Shown: piece after piece, positions 33,539 through 41,353 of the stretch | Layout of the letters: every line of letters begins with the position of its first letter | Numbering within the stretch: position 1 is the stretch's first letter | NCBI GenBank assembly: GCA_035565675.1 | Contig: DATMSA010000165.1 | Coordinates: forward strand, 1 to 64,000 | Length of the DNA: 64,000 nt | From: Capillimicrobium sp035565675 | GTDB taxonomy: Bacteria > Actinomycetota > Thermoleophilia > Solirubrobacterales > Solirubrobacteraceae | Reading direction: 5' to 3' | Notes under the pieces: model-generated | The model's input: only the letters and a program-made list of their open reading frames with translations | What the model was told of the DNA's origin: nothing | Databases searched by the model: none | Program-made: the position numbers and the translations under genes

Positions 33539-34684
33539 TCAGTAGTGCGTCCGGCGGATCGCGAACTCGCGGTTGCCGCGGCGCTCCGAGCACGTCGGCG
33601 CGCCGGCGGCGGCCTCCAGGATCGCGTCGTGGATGCGGTCGCCCATCGACTGCAGCGTCTCCTCGCCCGTGAGGATCGCGCCCGCGTCGAGGTCGATGTC
33701 CCCGGCCATGCGCTCGAAGATCGCGGTGTTCGTCGAGATCTTCAGGCACGGCGCGATCGCCGACCCGGTCGGCGTGCCGCGGCCCGTGGTGAACGCGACG
33801 ATCTGGCAGCCGCCGGCGACGAGGCCGACCATCTGCTCGATGTCGTGGCCGGGCGTGTCCATGACGTACAGCCCGGGGATCGTCGGCGGCGCGGCGAAGT
33901 CGACGACGCCGGTGAGCGGCGCGTTGCCGGCCTTCTTGGCGGCGCCGAGCGACTTCTCCTCGATCGTGGTCAGCCCGCCGTCGATGTTGCCCGGGGTCGG
34001 CTGCGCGCCGCGGATGTCGACGCCCAGCGCCTCGACGGAGCGCTCGAAGTCGTGGACGACGGCGACCATGCGCCGGGCCACGTCGTCGTTGATCGCGCGG
34101 GCGGCGAGGATCTCCTCGGCGCCGACGAGCTCGGGCACCTCCGACAGCATCGTCGTGGCGCCGGCCGCGACGAGGCGGTCGCTGGCGATGCCCAGCGCCG
34201 GGTTGGCGGTGATGCCCGACAGCGCGTCCGACCCGCCGCACTCCAACCCGACCGCGAGCGCCGAGATCGGCATCGGCTCGCGCTCCCAGCCCTCGATCGA
34301 CGCGGCGAGCCGCCGCGCGATCCCGATGCCGGCGGCGACCGTGCCGGCGGTGCCGCCGTGCTCGGCCATCGCCAGCAGGTGGACGGTCTGGCCGCGGGCG
34401 ACGATCGCGCCCGCCAGCTCCCGGTCGGCGGCGTCGATGCCGACGAGCAGGACCGCGCCGACGTTCGGGTTGGCCGCGAACCCGGTCAGCGTCCGGGCGA
34501 CGAGCTCCGCGTCGGGGTCGCCGGGCCGCCCCTCCCACTCGTGGGTGACGGAGACGGCGCCGTCGACCGCGTCGGCGATCGCCTCGGCGGCGCGGTTGGC
34601 GGCCGTGCGCGCCGGCAGGACGAGCAGGTGGTTGCGCACCCCCCACGTGCCGTTCGCGCGGCGGTATCCGGTCAGCTCGCTCAC
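33539..34684 (-). CDS. UxaA/SuyB-type dehydratase/lyase large subunit
   Basis: 381 residues from a GTG overlapping the upstream stop as GTGA. It belongs to the altronate/galactarate dehydratase and sulfolactate sulfo-lyase (SuyB) superfamily: YRRANGTWGVRNHLLVLPA at the N-terminus, LAVGLECGGSDALSGITANPALG, GNIDGGLTTIEEKSLGAAKK and a C-terminal ISTNTAIFERMAGDIDLDAGAIL. In the N-terminal part the family His-Gly-Cys motif is replaced (SVTHEWEGRPG). That motif is present in the neighbouring 265-residue protein, so the two probably form one enzyme. Likely reaction: dehydration or elimination on a sugar-acid-like substrate. Confidence 0.88.
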   Translation of the reverse strand: MSELTGYRRANGTWGVRNHLLVLPARTAANRAAEAIADAVDGAVSVTHEWEGRPGDPDAELVARTLTGFAANPNVGAVLLVGIDAADRELAGAIVARGQTVHLLAMAEHGGTAGTVAAGIGIARRLAASIEGWEREPMPISALAVGLECGGSDALSGITANPALGIASDRLVAAGATTMLSEVPELVGAEEILAARAINDDVARRMVAVVHDFERSVEALGVDIRGAQPTPGNIDGGLTTIEEKSLGAAKKAGNAPLTGVVDFAAPPTIPGLYVMDTPGHDIEQMVGLVAGGCQIVAFTTGRGTPTGSAIAPCLKISTNTAIFERMAGDIDLDAGAILTGEETLQSMGDRIHDAILEAAAGAPTCSERRGNREFAIRRTHY

Positions 34685-35478
34685 ATCGTCACCGCCAGCC
34701 GGTGCAGGACGAAGTCGCGCGCCCCGCGGCGCTCGGCCGCGGTCGGCTCGCCCGCCAGCGTCGCCTCCACGCGCGCGACCACGTCGGCGACGTCCGCGTC
34801 GCCGAGGTCGAAGTCGTCGTGCAGCGCCGCGTACATCGCCGGGTCGCGGCCCACGGCCACGACCGGGCAGACCGCGAAGCCCAGCGGCGCCTCGCCGGCG
34901 TCGCGCAGCGACACGATCACCTGCGCGCCGGCGCCCGCCAGCGCGACGTGCGCCTCGGCGGCCGACAGCCCCTCGGGCGCGTCGACGACCTGCCAGCCGC
35001 GCGCCTGCAGCGCGGCGCGCAGCGCGGGGTCGGGCCGGTCCAGGCCGACGACGACGGCGTCGCCGGGGAGCGGCTCGGGGTCGATCGCGTCGAGCACCTC
35101 GCGCAGGTCGGCGACGGCGGCGAGGCCGGCCGCGACCGCGCGCTCGGTGCCGCCCTCGGCCTGGATGCCGACGAACGCGACGCGCTGGCCGGCGTCCTCG
35201 ATGCGGCGCGCCAGCCGGCGGCCCTGGATCGTCTCGCAGCCGAGGCTGACGACCACCACGGCCCCGACGTTCGGGTTCGTCGCGGTGCCGATGAGCGCCC
35301 CCTCGGTGTGGCGCAGGTCGTCGCCGACGTGCAGGCACCCGTGCTGGTGGGTGATGTGGACGGCGCCGCTCTCGCGCGCGATCGTCTCGGCCGCGTTGGT
35401 CGAGCACACGACCGACGGCAGCACGAGGACGTGGTCGCGGACGCCGAAGCGGCCGTCCGCGCGGCGGTGGCCGGTCAT
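34681..35478 (-). CDS. UxaA-type N-domain subunit
   Basis: 265 residues, homologous to the first half of UxaA-type enzymes: HRRADGRFGVRDHVLVLPSV, the conserved HQHGC (in VHITHQHGCLHVGDD), ALIGTATNPNVGAVVVVSLG and GGTERAVAAGLAAVADLREV. It lacks the long C-terminal ECGGSD/STNT domain found in the 381-residue neighbour. It ends with the family-typical ERRGARDFVLHRLAV. Both flanking genes overlap it by 4 bp, which supports fixed-ratio synthesis of a three-part complex with the SAF protein and the 381-residue subunit. Confidence 0.85.
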   Translation of the reverse strand: MTGHRRADGRFGVRDHVLVLPSVVCSTNAAETIARESGAVHITHQHGCLHVGDDLRHTEGALIGTATNPNVGAVVVVSLGCETIQGRRLARRIEDAGQRVAFVGIQAEGGTERAVAAGLAAVADLREVLDAIDPEPLPGDAVVVGLDRPDPALRAALQARGWQVVDAPEGLSAAEAHVALAGAGAQVIVSLRDAGEAPLGFAVCPVVAVGRDPAMYAALHDDFDLGDADVADVVARVEATLAGEPTAAERRGARDFVLHRLAVTM

Positions 35479-35756
35479 GCCGCCTCCTCCTCGGGGCCGG
35501 GCAACCGGGCGCTGACCACGTTGTGGACGTGGACGTGGGTCCCGGCCGCGATGTCCTGGCTCGCCCGGCCGATCACCTCGTGGTACTTGAGGATCGGCTC
35601 GCCCGCCGCGATGTCGCGCAGCGCGAGCTTGTGGCCGAAGCGGATGGCCTCGCGCACCGGCACGTCGAGGACGACCTCGCCGGCCTCCAGCGGGACGACG
35701 GCCACGGCCACGTTGTCGGCCGGGTCGAGCCGCAGCGCGCGCGGGCGCTCAGCCAT
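35475..35756 (-). CDS. SAF-domain small subunit (UxaA/SuyA-type)
   Basis: 93 residues. SAF fold as found at the N-terminus of altronate and galactarate dehydratase and as the separate SuyA subunit: DPADNVAVAVVPLEAGEVVL, IRFGHKLALRDIAAGEPILKY (consensus GHK-A---I--GE-V-KYG--IG), IGRASQDIAAGTHVHVHNV. In those enzymes this domain closes over the metal site. The stop overlaps the next subunit start and the start overlaps the ALDH stop, so it is embedded in the coupled operon. Confidence 0.92.
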   Translation of the reverse strand: MAERPRALRLDPADNVAVAVVPLEAGEVVLDVPVREAIRFGHKLALRDIAAGEPILKYHEVIGRASQDIAAGTHVHVHNVVSARLPGPEEEAA

Positions 35757-37128
35757 GGTGGTGGTAGGCGGTCTTGACCTGCGTGTAGCGCAGCAGGCCC
35801 CACTTGCCGTCCTCGCCGCCGATGCCCGACTCCTTGTAGCCGGTGTGGTGGGCGTGGACGGACTCGCCGAGCGTGCGGTTGATGTAGATCTCGCCCGAGT
35901 CGAGCTCGTCGACGGCCCGCATGATCGTCGGGTAGTCGCGCGAGAACAGGTAGGCCGACAGCCCGTAGCGCGAGTCGTTGGCCAGCGCGAGCGCCTCGTC
36001 GAGCGTGTCGAAGCCGACGATCGGCGTGATCGGGCCGAACGTCTCCTCGACCATGATCGCCATGCCCGGCTCGACGTCGCGCAGCACCGTCGGGGCGTGC
36101 CAGTAGCCGCCGCCGTCGGCGTCGACGCCGGCCTGGCCGACGACGCGCGCGCCGTCGGCGAGCGCGCCGTCCAGCGCCGCGCGCGTCTTGGCGAGCTGCG
36201 CCTCGCTGGCCAGCGGGCCCACGTCGGCGTCGGCCAGCGGGTCGCCGACCTGCAGCGCCTCGACCGCGGCGACGTAGCGCTCGGTGAAGTCCTCCAGCAC
36301 GTCGTTGTGCACGAGCACGCGCTCGGCCGACGTGCACACCTGGCCGGCGTTCGTGTGGCGGGCCGACACGATCGCCGGGACGGCCACGTCCATGTCGGCG
36401 TCGCGCCAGACGATCGCCGGCGCCTTGCCGCCGAGCTCCAGCGACACGCGCGTGAGGTGCGCGGCGGCGCGGACCATGACCTGCTTGCCGGTGTCGCGAT
36501 GCCCGGTGAACGAGATCAGCGAGGCCAGCGGCGAGTCCACCAGCGCCTGGCCGGTCTCGCGCCCGCCGTAGACGAGGTTGACGACGCCCTCGGGGAACGC
36601 GACGCGGCCCTCGGCCAGGCGGAACAGCTCCTGCGTGGTCAGCGGCGAGATCTCGCTCGGCTTGATGACCACCGTGTTGCCGGTCACCAGCGCCGGGCCG
36701 ATCTTGCGGCACAGCACGGCCAGCGGGAAGTTCCACGGGCAGATCGCCACGACGACGCCGACCGGCACGCGCAGCAGGTGGATCTGCTCGCCGGGCACGT
36801 CGCCCGGGAGGATCTCGCCCTCCAGGCGGCGGTCCCACTCGGCGTTGTAGCGCAGGTAGGACTCGGCGAAGTCGATCTCGTCGCGCGCCTGGGTCAGCGG
36901 CTTGCCGACCTCGCGGCACAGCAGCTCGGCCAGGTGCTCGCGATGGTCGGCGATCACGTCGGCGAGCCCGCGGATCAGCGCGCCGCGCTCCATCGGCGTC
37001 GTGCGCGCCCAGCCGGGCTGGGCCGCGCGCGCCGCCGCCAGCGCGTCCTCGACCTCCGCCGCCGACGCGCTGGGCACGCTGGCCAGCACGCTGCCGTCGC
37101 GGGGATCGAAGACGTCGATCACGCTCAT
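35749..37128 (-). CDS. Aldehyde dehydrogenase (NAD(P)-dependent)
   Basis: 459 residues from ATG 37128, overlapping the MetE-like stop. It has ICPWNFPLAV (129-138), Glu231 in LELGGKAP, catalytic Cys265 in NAGQVCTSAER and a late EETFGPITPIVGFD. The shorter N-terminus and YINRTLGESVHAHHTGYKESG resemble AldA-type lactaldehyde/glycolaldehyde and related sugar-aldehyde dehydrogenases. Its place between a methyltransferase and a sugar-acid lyase fits oxidation of a small hydroxyaldehyde to an acid. Confidence 0.94.
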   Translation of the reverse strand: MSVIDVFDPRDGSVLASVPSASAAEVEDALAAARAAQPGWARTTPMERGALIRGLADVIADHREHLAELLCREVGKPLTQARDEIDFAESYLRYNAEWDRRLEGEILPGDVPGEQIHLLRVPVGVVVAICPWNFPLAVLCRKIGPALVTGNTVVIKPSEISPLTTQELFRLAEGRVAFPEGVVNLVYGGRETGQALVDSPLASLISFTGHRDTGKQVMVRAAAHLTRVSLELGGKAPAIVWRDADMDVAVPAIVSARHTNAGQVCTSAERVLVHNDVLEDFTERYVAAVEALQVGDPLADADVGPLASEAQLAKTRAALDGALADGARVVGQAGVDADGGGYWHAPTVLRDVEPGMAIMVEETFGPITPIVGFDTLDEALALANDSRYGLSAYLFSRDYPTIMRAVDELDSGEIYINRTLGESVHAHHTGYKESGIGGEDGKWGLLRYTQVKTAYHHHG

Positions 37129-38183
37129 GCGTGACCCCACACGTCGGTGGCCGTTCGCACGACCAGCTCCATCTTCGCCTTCTGGGCGTCGCGGGAGATC
37201 GCGTTGCCCTCGGCGTTGGAGCCGAAGCCGCACTGCGTCGACAGCGCCAGGCGCTCCATCGGCACGTACTGCGCGGCCTCGTCGATGCGCTGCTTGAGCT
37301 CGTCCTCGCTCTCCATGTCGTCGCGCTTGGTCGTGACGAGGCCCAGCACGACCTCCTGGTCCTCGCGCACGTGCTGCAGCGGCGTGAACCCGCCGGAGCG
37401 CTCGTCGTCGTACTCGAGCAGCAGCCGCTGGGCCGCGGTGTACGGGAAGATCGCCGCCGCGAACCCGTCGTAGGACTCGGTGCCGGTGAAGTGGCTGCGG
37501 TCGTTGCCGCGGCACACGTGCAGCGCGGTCGTGATCCCGTCGACGCCGGCGAACACGCGGTTGTCGATCTCGACCAGCTCGCGCAGCTTCGCGTTGCGAT
37601 CGTCGACGTCCATGACCTTCTGGATGTAGGCGTAGTGCGGCGCGTCGATCTGGACGTGGTCGACGCCGGCCTCCTTCAGCGACCGCACGTCCTCGTTCAT
37701 CAGCTCGACGAGGTGGTCGAGGTAGTCCTCGCGGCTCTCGTAGCCGTGCGAGACGCCCTCCTTCCAGTACACGGACAGCAGCGACGGGCTGGGCAGCGTG
37801 ACCTTCACGAGCCGGTCGGTGCGCTCGCGCACGAAGCTCGCCTCGTACTCGGCGAGCGTCGAGATGCGCTTCAGCCGCGCCACCGGCGTGGGCGTGCGCA
37901 GCTCCTGCTCCTCGCCCTTCTCGTTGCGGTGGTGGCGCACGAAGCCGAGCGGGTCGATGCCCTCGACGAGCACCTCGATCGTGGAGAAGAAGAAGCGGCG
38001 GCGGAACTCGCCGTCGGTGACGACCGGCAGGCCGAGCCCCTCCTGGAAGGCGATGACCTCCTCGACGGCGCGGTCCTCGACCGCGCGCAGCTCGTCGGCG
38101 GGCAGGTTCGCGGCGCGGGCCTCCAGCAGGTAGTCGGGACGCAGGAAGCTGCCGAGGTTGTCGGCGCGCACGGGGTCAGGCAT
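37125..38183 (-). CDS. MetE C-terminal-like methyltransferase
   Basis: 352 residues, matching the C-terminal catalytic half of cobalamin-independent methionine synthase and the epoxyalkane:CoM-transferase family. VVTDGEFRRRFFFSTIEVLV is the N-terminal barrel motif. HVCRGN and STQCGFGSN supply the zinc ligands His, Cys and Cys. VDHVQIDAPHYAYIQKV is also typical. It lacks the MetE N-terminal domain, so substrates other than folate polyglutamate and homocysteine are possible. Role here: methyl or alkyl transfer from the catabolic substrate, or thiol addition. Its ATG overlaps the dhaL stop. Confidence 0.85.
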   Translation of the reverse strand: MPDPVRADNLGSFLRPDYLLEARAANLPADELRAVEDRAVEEVIAFQEGLGLPVVTDGEFRRRFFFSTIEVLVEGIDPLGFVRHHRNEKGEEQELRTPTPVARLKRISTLAEYEASFVRERTDRLVKVTLPSPSLLSVYWKEGVSHGYESREDYLDHLVELMNEDVRSLKEAGVDHVQIDAPHYAYIQKVMDVDDRNAKLRELVEIDNRVFAGVDGITTALHVCRGNDRSHFTGTESYDGFAAAIFPYTAAQRLLLEYDDERSGGFTPLQHVREDQEVVLGLVTTKRDDMESEDELKQRIDEAAQYVPMERLALSTQCGFGSNAEGNAISRDAQKAKMELVVRTATDVWGHA

Positions 38184-38832
38184 TGGTCTCCTTCGGCGTC
38201 GGCGAGGCGCCGGCGGCGCGGGCCCCGCAGTCGAACAGCATCGCGACGGCGCGCGCGCCCGGGTCGGGCACCCCGCGCGCGGCGTCGCCGACGTACGACG
38301 AGCGGCCGCGACGGGCCGCGAGGTCGGCGGTCGCGTCCGCCCCGGCGGCGGCCGCGCCGGCGGCCGCGGCCAGCGCGGCGCCGACGTCGTCGCCCGCCAC
38401 CGCCGCGCCGAGCGCGTCGCTGGCGGGGACGAACGCGTCGAGCATCGTCTTGTCGCCGACCTGGGCGCCGCCCAGGCGCTGGATGGCGGCGACGCCGTCG
38501 GCGACGGCGGCGGCCAGGTCGGGCAGCGGGATCGCGTCGCGGTCGGCGCCGGCCTTGGCGAGCGCGCGGAACCACATGCCCAGCAGCGGCCCGCTCGTAC
38601 CGCCGGTGGCCATGAACGCGTCGGACACCGCGGCGAACGGACCGCCGGCGGTCGCCGGCGCGTCGGCGAGGTTGGCGGTCATGCGCCGCGCCGCCGAGCG
38701 CAGGTTGGAGCCGAAGTCGCCGTCGCCGATGCGCCGGTCGAGGTCGCCCAGCTCGGCGTGGCGCTCCTCGATGGCCGCGACGAACCCGTCGGCCCAGGCG
38801 CGCGCCTGGGTGGCGTCGAGGCCGCTCACCAT
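38176..38832 (-). CDS. dhaL: Dihydroxyacetone kinase-like subunit L
   Basis: 218 residues from ATG 38832, which overlaps the dhaK stop; GTG 38829 is an alternative. The DhaL all-helical barrel motifs are present: DRRIGDGDFGSNLRSAARRM (nucleotide-Mg binding DGDxG), GGTSGPLLGMWF, GAQVGDKTMLDAFVPA and GRSSYVGDAARGVPDPGA. It binds ATP (or ADP when coupled to a PTS DhaM, not seen here) and works with DhaK. Homologous pairs phosphorylate dihydroxyacetone, erythrulose or other C3-C4 ketoses. Confidence 0.93.
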   Translation of the reverse strand: MVSGLDATQARAWADGFVAAIEERHAELGDLDRRIGDGDFGSNLRSAARRMTANLADAPATAGGPFAAVSDAFMATGGTSGPLLGMWFRALAKAGADRDAIPLPDLAAAVADGVAAIQRLGGAQVGDKTMLDAFVPASDALGAAVAGDDVGAALAAAAGAAAAGADATADLAARRGRSSYVGDAARGVPDPGARAVAMLFDCGARAAGASPTPKETNA

Positions 38833-39830
38833 CGCAGGGCCGGCGTGCGCACCGGCGCGTCCCAGAGGTCCAGCAGCGCGTCGTCCGCGCGCACGAGCGT
38901 GATCGACACCCCGCCCATGTCCAGCGCGCTGACGTACGTGCCGACCAGCGAGCGGGCGATCTCGATCCCGGCCCCGTCCAGGCGCGCACCGAGCTCGTCG
39001 AACACGATCGACAGCTCGAGGGGATGGGTGGCGCCGAGGCCGTTGACGATCGCGATCACCCGCTCGCCGCGCTCCAGCGCCAGGGCGCGCAGGAGCGGGT
39101 CGACGAGGTGGCCGGTCAGCACGCCGGCGGTCGCGAACGGCACCTTGCCGACGCCCCGCTCGCCGTGGATGCCGACGCCGAGCTCGACCTCGTCGGGGCC
39201 GAGCTCGAAGGAGGACTGCGTCTCGCCGGGGTGCGTGAGCGGCTCGACGGCGAGCGCCATCGTGCGCGCGCCGGCGACGATCCGCTCGCCGAGCTCGACG
39301 AGCTCGCCCAGCGACGCCCCGCGCGCGGCGGCGGCGCCGCACGCCTTCTCGACGACGATGACGGCCGCGGTGCCGCGCCGCCCGGCGCCGGCGTCCTCGG
39401 TGGCGAGGTCGTCGTCGACGATGACGCGCGCGGTCTCGATGCCGTCGTCGGCGACGAGCTCGGCGGCGATGCCGAAGTTCATCACGTCGCCGGTGTAGTT
39501 CTTGATGACGTGCAGCACGCCGCGGCCGCGATCGACCGCGCGCGTGGCGGCCTCGACCTGGGCGGCGGTCGGGCTGGAGAAGATCAGCCCCGGGACGGAC
39601 GCGTCGAGCATGCCGGGGCCGACGAAGCCGCTGTGCATCGGCTCGTGGCCGGACCCGCCGCCGGCGATGAGCGCGACCCGCGGCTCGGCGTCGCCGGGGT
39701 CGGCGGCGGCCGCCACGAACGCCGGGTCGTCGTGGACCTCGAGCACGCCCGCGTACTGGCGCGCCAGCCCGCGCAGCGCCTGCGGGACGACGTCGAGCGG
39801 GTCGTTGACGATGTGGCGGCGGGCGCTCAC
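38826..39830 (-). CDS. dhaK: Dihydroxyacetone kinase-like subunit K
   Basis: 334 residues from GTG 39830, overlapping the upstream stop. DhaK motifs are LIAGGGSGHEPMHSGFVGPGMLDA, VLHVIKNYTGDVMNFGIAAE and ELGVGIHGERGVG, whose His forms the covalent hemiaminal with the substrate ketone. Together with DhaL it would phosphorylate a short ketose. In this operon it follows a 3-hydroxyacid-type dehydrogenase, so the pathway plausibly ends in a phosphorylated C3 or C4 product entering central metabolism. Confidence 0.94.
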   Translation of the reverse strand: MSARRHIVNDPLDVVPQALRGLARQYAGVLEVHDDPAFVAAAADPGDAEPRVALIAGGGSGHEPMHSGFVGPGMLDASVPGLIFSSPTAAQVEAATRAVDRGRGVLHVIKNYTGDVMNFGIAAELVADDGIETARVIVDDDLATEDAGAGRRGTAAVIVVEKACGAAAARGASLGELVELGERIVAGARTMALAVEPLTHPGETQSSFELGPDEVELGVGIHGERGVGKVPFATAGVLTGHLVDPLLRALALERGERVIAIVNGLGATHPLELSIVFDELGARLDGAGIEIARSLVGTYVSALDMGGVSITLVRADDALLDLWDAPVRTPALRW

Positions 39831-40723
39831 TGCGGGTCCACCGTGGCGAAGCGGTCGGCGTCGGCCGGCCACCACTGCTTGTGGGCCTCGGAGTGGTCGG
39901 CGTCCGGGCCGAGCGCGACCGCGGCCTCCGCCCAGCGGCGGCTGACGAGCGCGAGCGTCGGCGCCTCGACGGCGAGCGCGGCGGCCATGTCGGCGGCGAT
40001 GCCGACGTCCTTGGCCAGCAGCCCGAGCGCGAACCCGGTCGCGTACTCGCCGGTGACGACGTTGTTGCGCAGCACGACCTCGCTGGAGAAGCTGCGTCCG
40101 GTCGACGTGTTCACGATGTCGAACATCGTCTCCGGATCCAGCCCGAAGCGGCGCCCGATGGCCAGCGCCTCGGTGGCGGCCGAGTAGGCGGCGGCGGCCA
40201 GGTAGTTGTTGAGCGCCTTCATCGCGTGGCCGGAGCCGAGCGCGCCGGTGCGGAAGATCCGCTCGCCGAGCACCTCGAGCAGCGGCATCGCCTGGGCGAC
40301 GGCCTCGTCGGAGCCGCCGGCCATGATCGACAGGGTGCCGTCCTGCGCGCGCGGGATCCCGCCCGAGACGGGCGCGTCGACCAGCCCGATGCCCTCGGGC
40401 AGCCGCTCGCCGAGGCGCTGGGTGCCGATCGGGTCCGACGAGCTCATGTCGATGACCACGGCGCCCCGCGGCAGCGCGGCCGCGACGCCGTCGTCGATCA
40501 CCGCCGTGGCGACGACGCGGTCGTCGGGGAGCATCGTGATGACCGCGTCGACCGCGGCGAAGCCGTCGGGACCGCCGGCCACGCCTCCCCCGCGCTCGGT
40601 CGCGAACGCCTGGGCGCGCGCCGGGTCGGCGTCGTGCACGACGAGGTCGTGGCCCGCCGCGAGGAGGTTCGAGGCCATCGGCCAGCCCATGTTCCCCAGG
40701 CCGATGAAGCCGACGGTCGCCAT
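39827..40723 (-). CDS. 3-hydroxyisobutyrate/threonate dehydrogenase-like enzyme
   Basis: 298 residues from ATG 40723. Beta-hydroxyacid dehydrogenase family: GFIGLGNMGWPMASNLLAAGHDLVVHD (NAD(P) site, residues 5-31), substrate loop VDAPVSGGIPRAQDGTLSIM and catalytic Lys in GHAMKALNNYLAAA. The length and the GFALGLLAKDVGIA segment fit the broad HIBADH/LtnD group. LtnD-type enzymes oxidise threonate and erythronate, which would suit a neighbouring DhaKL. Substrate is inferred from context only. Confidence 0.92.
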   Translation of the reverse strand: MATVGFIGLGNMGWPMASNLLAAGHDLVVHDADPARAQAFATERGGGVAGGPDGFAAVDAVITMLPDDRVVATAVIDDGVAAALPRGAVVIDMSSSDPIGTQRLGERLPEGIGLVDAPVSGGIPRAQDGTLSIMAGGSDEAVAQAMPLLEVLGERIFRTGALGSGHAMKALNNYLAAAAYSAATEALAIGRRFGLDPETMFDIVNTSTGRSFSSEVVLRNNVVTGEYATGFALGLLAKDVGIAADMAAALAVEAPTLALVSRRWAEAAVALGPDADHSEAHKQWWPADADRFATVDPQ

Positions 40724-41109
40724 CACTTGGCCTCCAGCTCGTCGAGGATCGGCTCGGCCGTCCGGAACGCGTCGACCGAGGCCGGGATGCCGCAGTACAC
40801 CGCGGCGTGGAGCAGGATCTCCTTGATCTGCTCGCGCGTCAAACCGTTGTTGATGCCGCCGACCACGTGCACGCCGATCTCGTGGGAGCGGCCGAGGGCG
40901 ATCAGCATCCCGAGCGTGAGCATCGAGCGCTCGGCGTGGGTGAGGCCCTCCCGGCCCCAGGTGGCCCCGAAGCAGTAGCGGGTGACCATCTCCTCGAGGT
41001 CGCGCTGGAAGTCGCTGGCGCGCTCCACCTTGTTCTGCGCTCCGTCGGGTCCCCACATCTGCTCGCGGATCGCGATGCCGGTGGCGTACAGCTCGTCTTC
41101 CATTCCCAT
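40723..41109 (-). CDS. Carboxymuconolactone decarboxylase (CMD) family protein
   Basis: 128 residues. All-helical CMD/PcaC-like fold: YCFGATWGREGLTHAERSMLTL, LGRSHEIGVHVVGGINNGLT, and REQIKEILLHAAVYCGIPAS followed by VDAFRTAEPIL. It has the length of 4-carboxymuconolactone decarboxylase (about 130) and no AhpD CxxC pair, so it is more likely a decarboxylase or lactone-acting enzyme than a peroxidase. First main gene of the ten-gene leftward operon, whose promoter region carries block G and a short upstream ORF. Confidence 0.88.
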   Translation of the reverse strand: MGMEDELYATGIAIREQMWGPDGAQNKVERASDFQRDLEEMVTRYCFGATWGREGLTHAERSMLTLGMLIALGRSHEIGVHVVGGINNGLTREQIKEILLHAAVYCGIPASVDAFRTAEPILDELEAK

Positions 41110-41138
41110 GCTCCTCGCTGATGGCGACCGCGCCGCCC

Positions 41139-41195
41139 TCAGCGGGCGGTCGTCACCGTCTTCTCCTCGGCGTCCGCGCGCTCGATTCCCGTCAT
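41139..41195 (-). CDS. 18-residue small ORF in the CMD operon leader
   Basis: ATG 41195 encodes MTGIERADAEEKTVTTAR followed by TGA. GGAGGAGAGAG directly precedes the ATG at ideal spacing, better than for most genes here. The following CMD ORF starts 29 bp after its stop. The peptide is hydrophilic with no Cys, no signal and no known precursor motif. It may be a translated leader that affects expression of the operon, or a genuine small protein. Confidence 0.45.
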   Translation of the reverse strand: MTGIERADAEEKTVTTAR

Positions 41196-41236
41196 CTCTC
41201 TCCTCCGGTGCGCCTCTCCCCGGCGCAGCGCGGCGA

Positions 41237-41253
41237 ACATATCAGATTTCCGC
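41237..41253 (-). promoter_or_regulatory. Island promoter block G upstream of CMD operon
   Basis: ACATATCAGATTTCC on the plus strand; leftward it reads GGAAATCTGATATGTT with the -10-like TATGTT. It shares TATCAGATTnCC with block H in front of GntR copy 1. Confidence 0.5.
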
Positions 41254-41310
41254 TGCTGATTTCGCCGCGCGACATCGTTGACCGTCATCGTTTCCGTAGC
41301 GATGCGGTAT

Positions 41311-41328
41311 TCAAATGCTATACGATCG
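41311..41328 (+). promoter_or_regulatory. Island promoter block F upstream of lactonase operon
   Basis: TCAAATGCTATACGATCG with the -10-like TACGAT. It faces right, 26 bp before the GTG at 41354, and lies about 58 bp from the leftward block G, so the two operons are driven divergently from one region. Confidence 0.5.
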
Positions 41329-41353
41329 TCGTGGTCGAGATCGAGGAGAGATC

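Noticed and set aside
41139..41195. Mycofactocin precursor (MftA) or another RiPP precursor
   Set aside because: It lacks the MftA C-terminal VY ending and any core/leader pattern, and no radical SAM gene is nearby.
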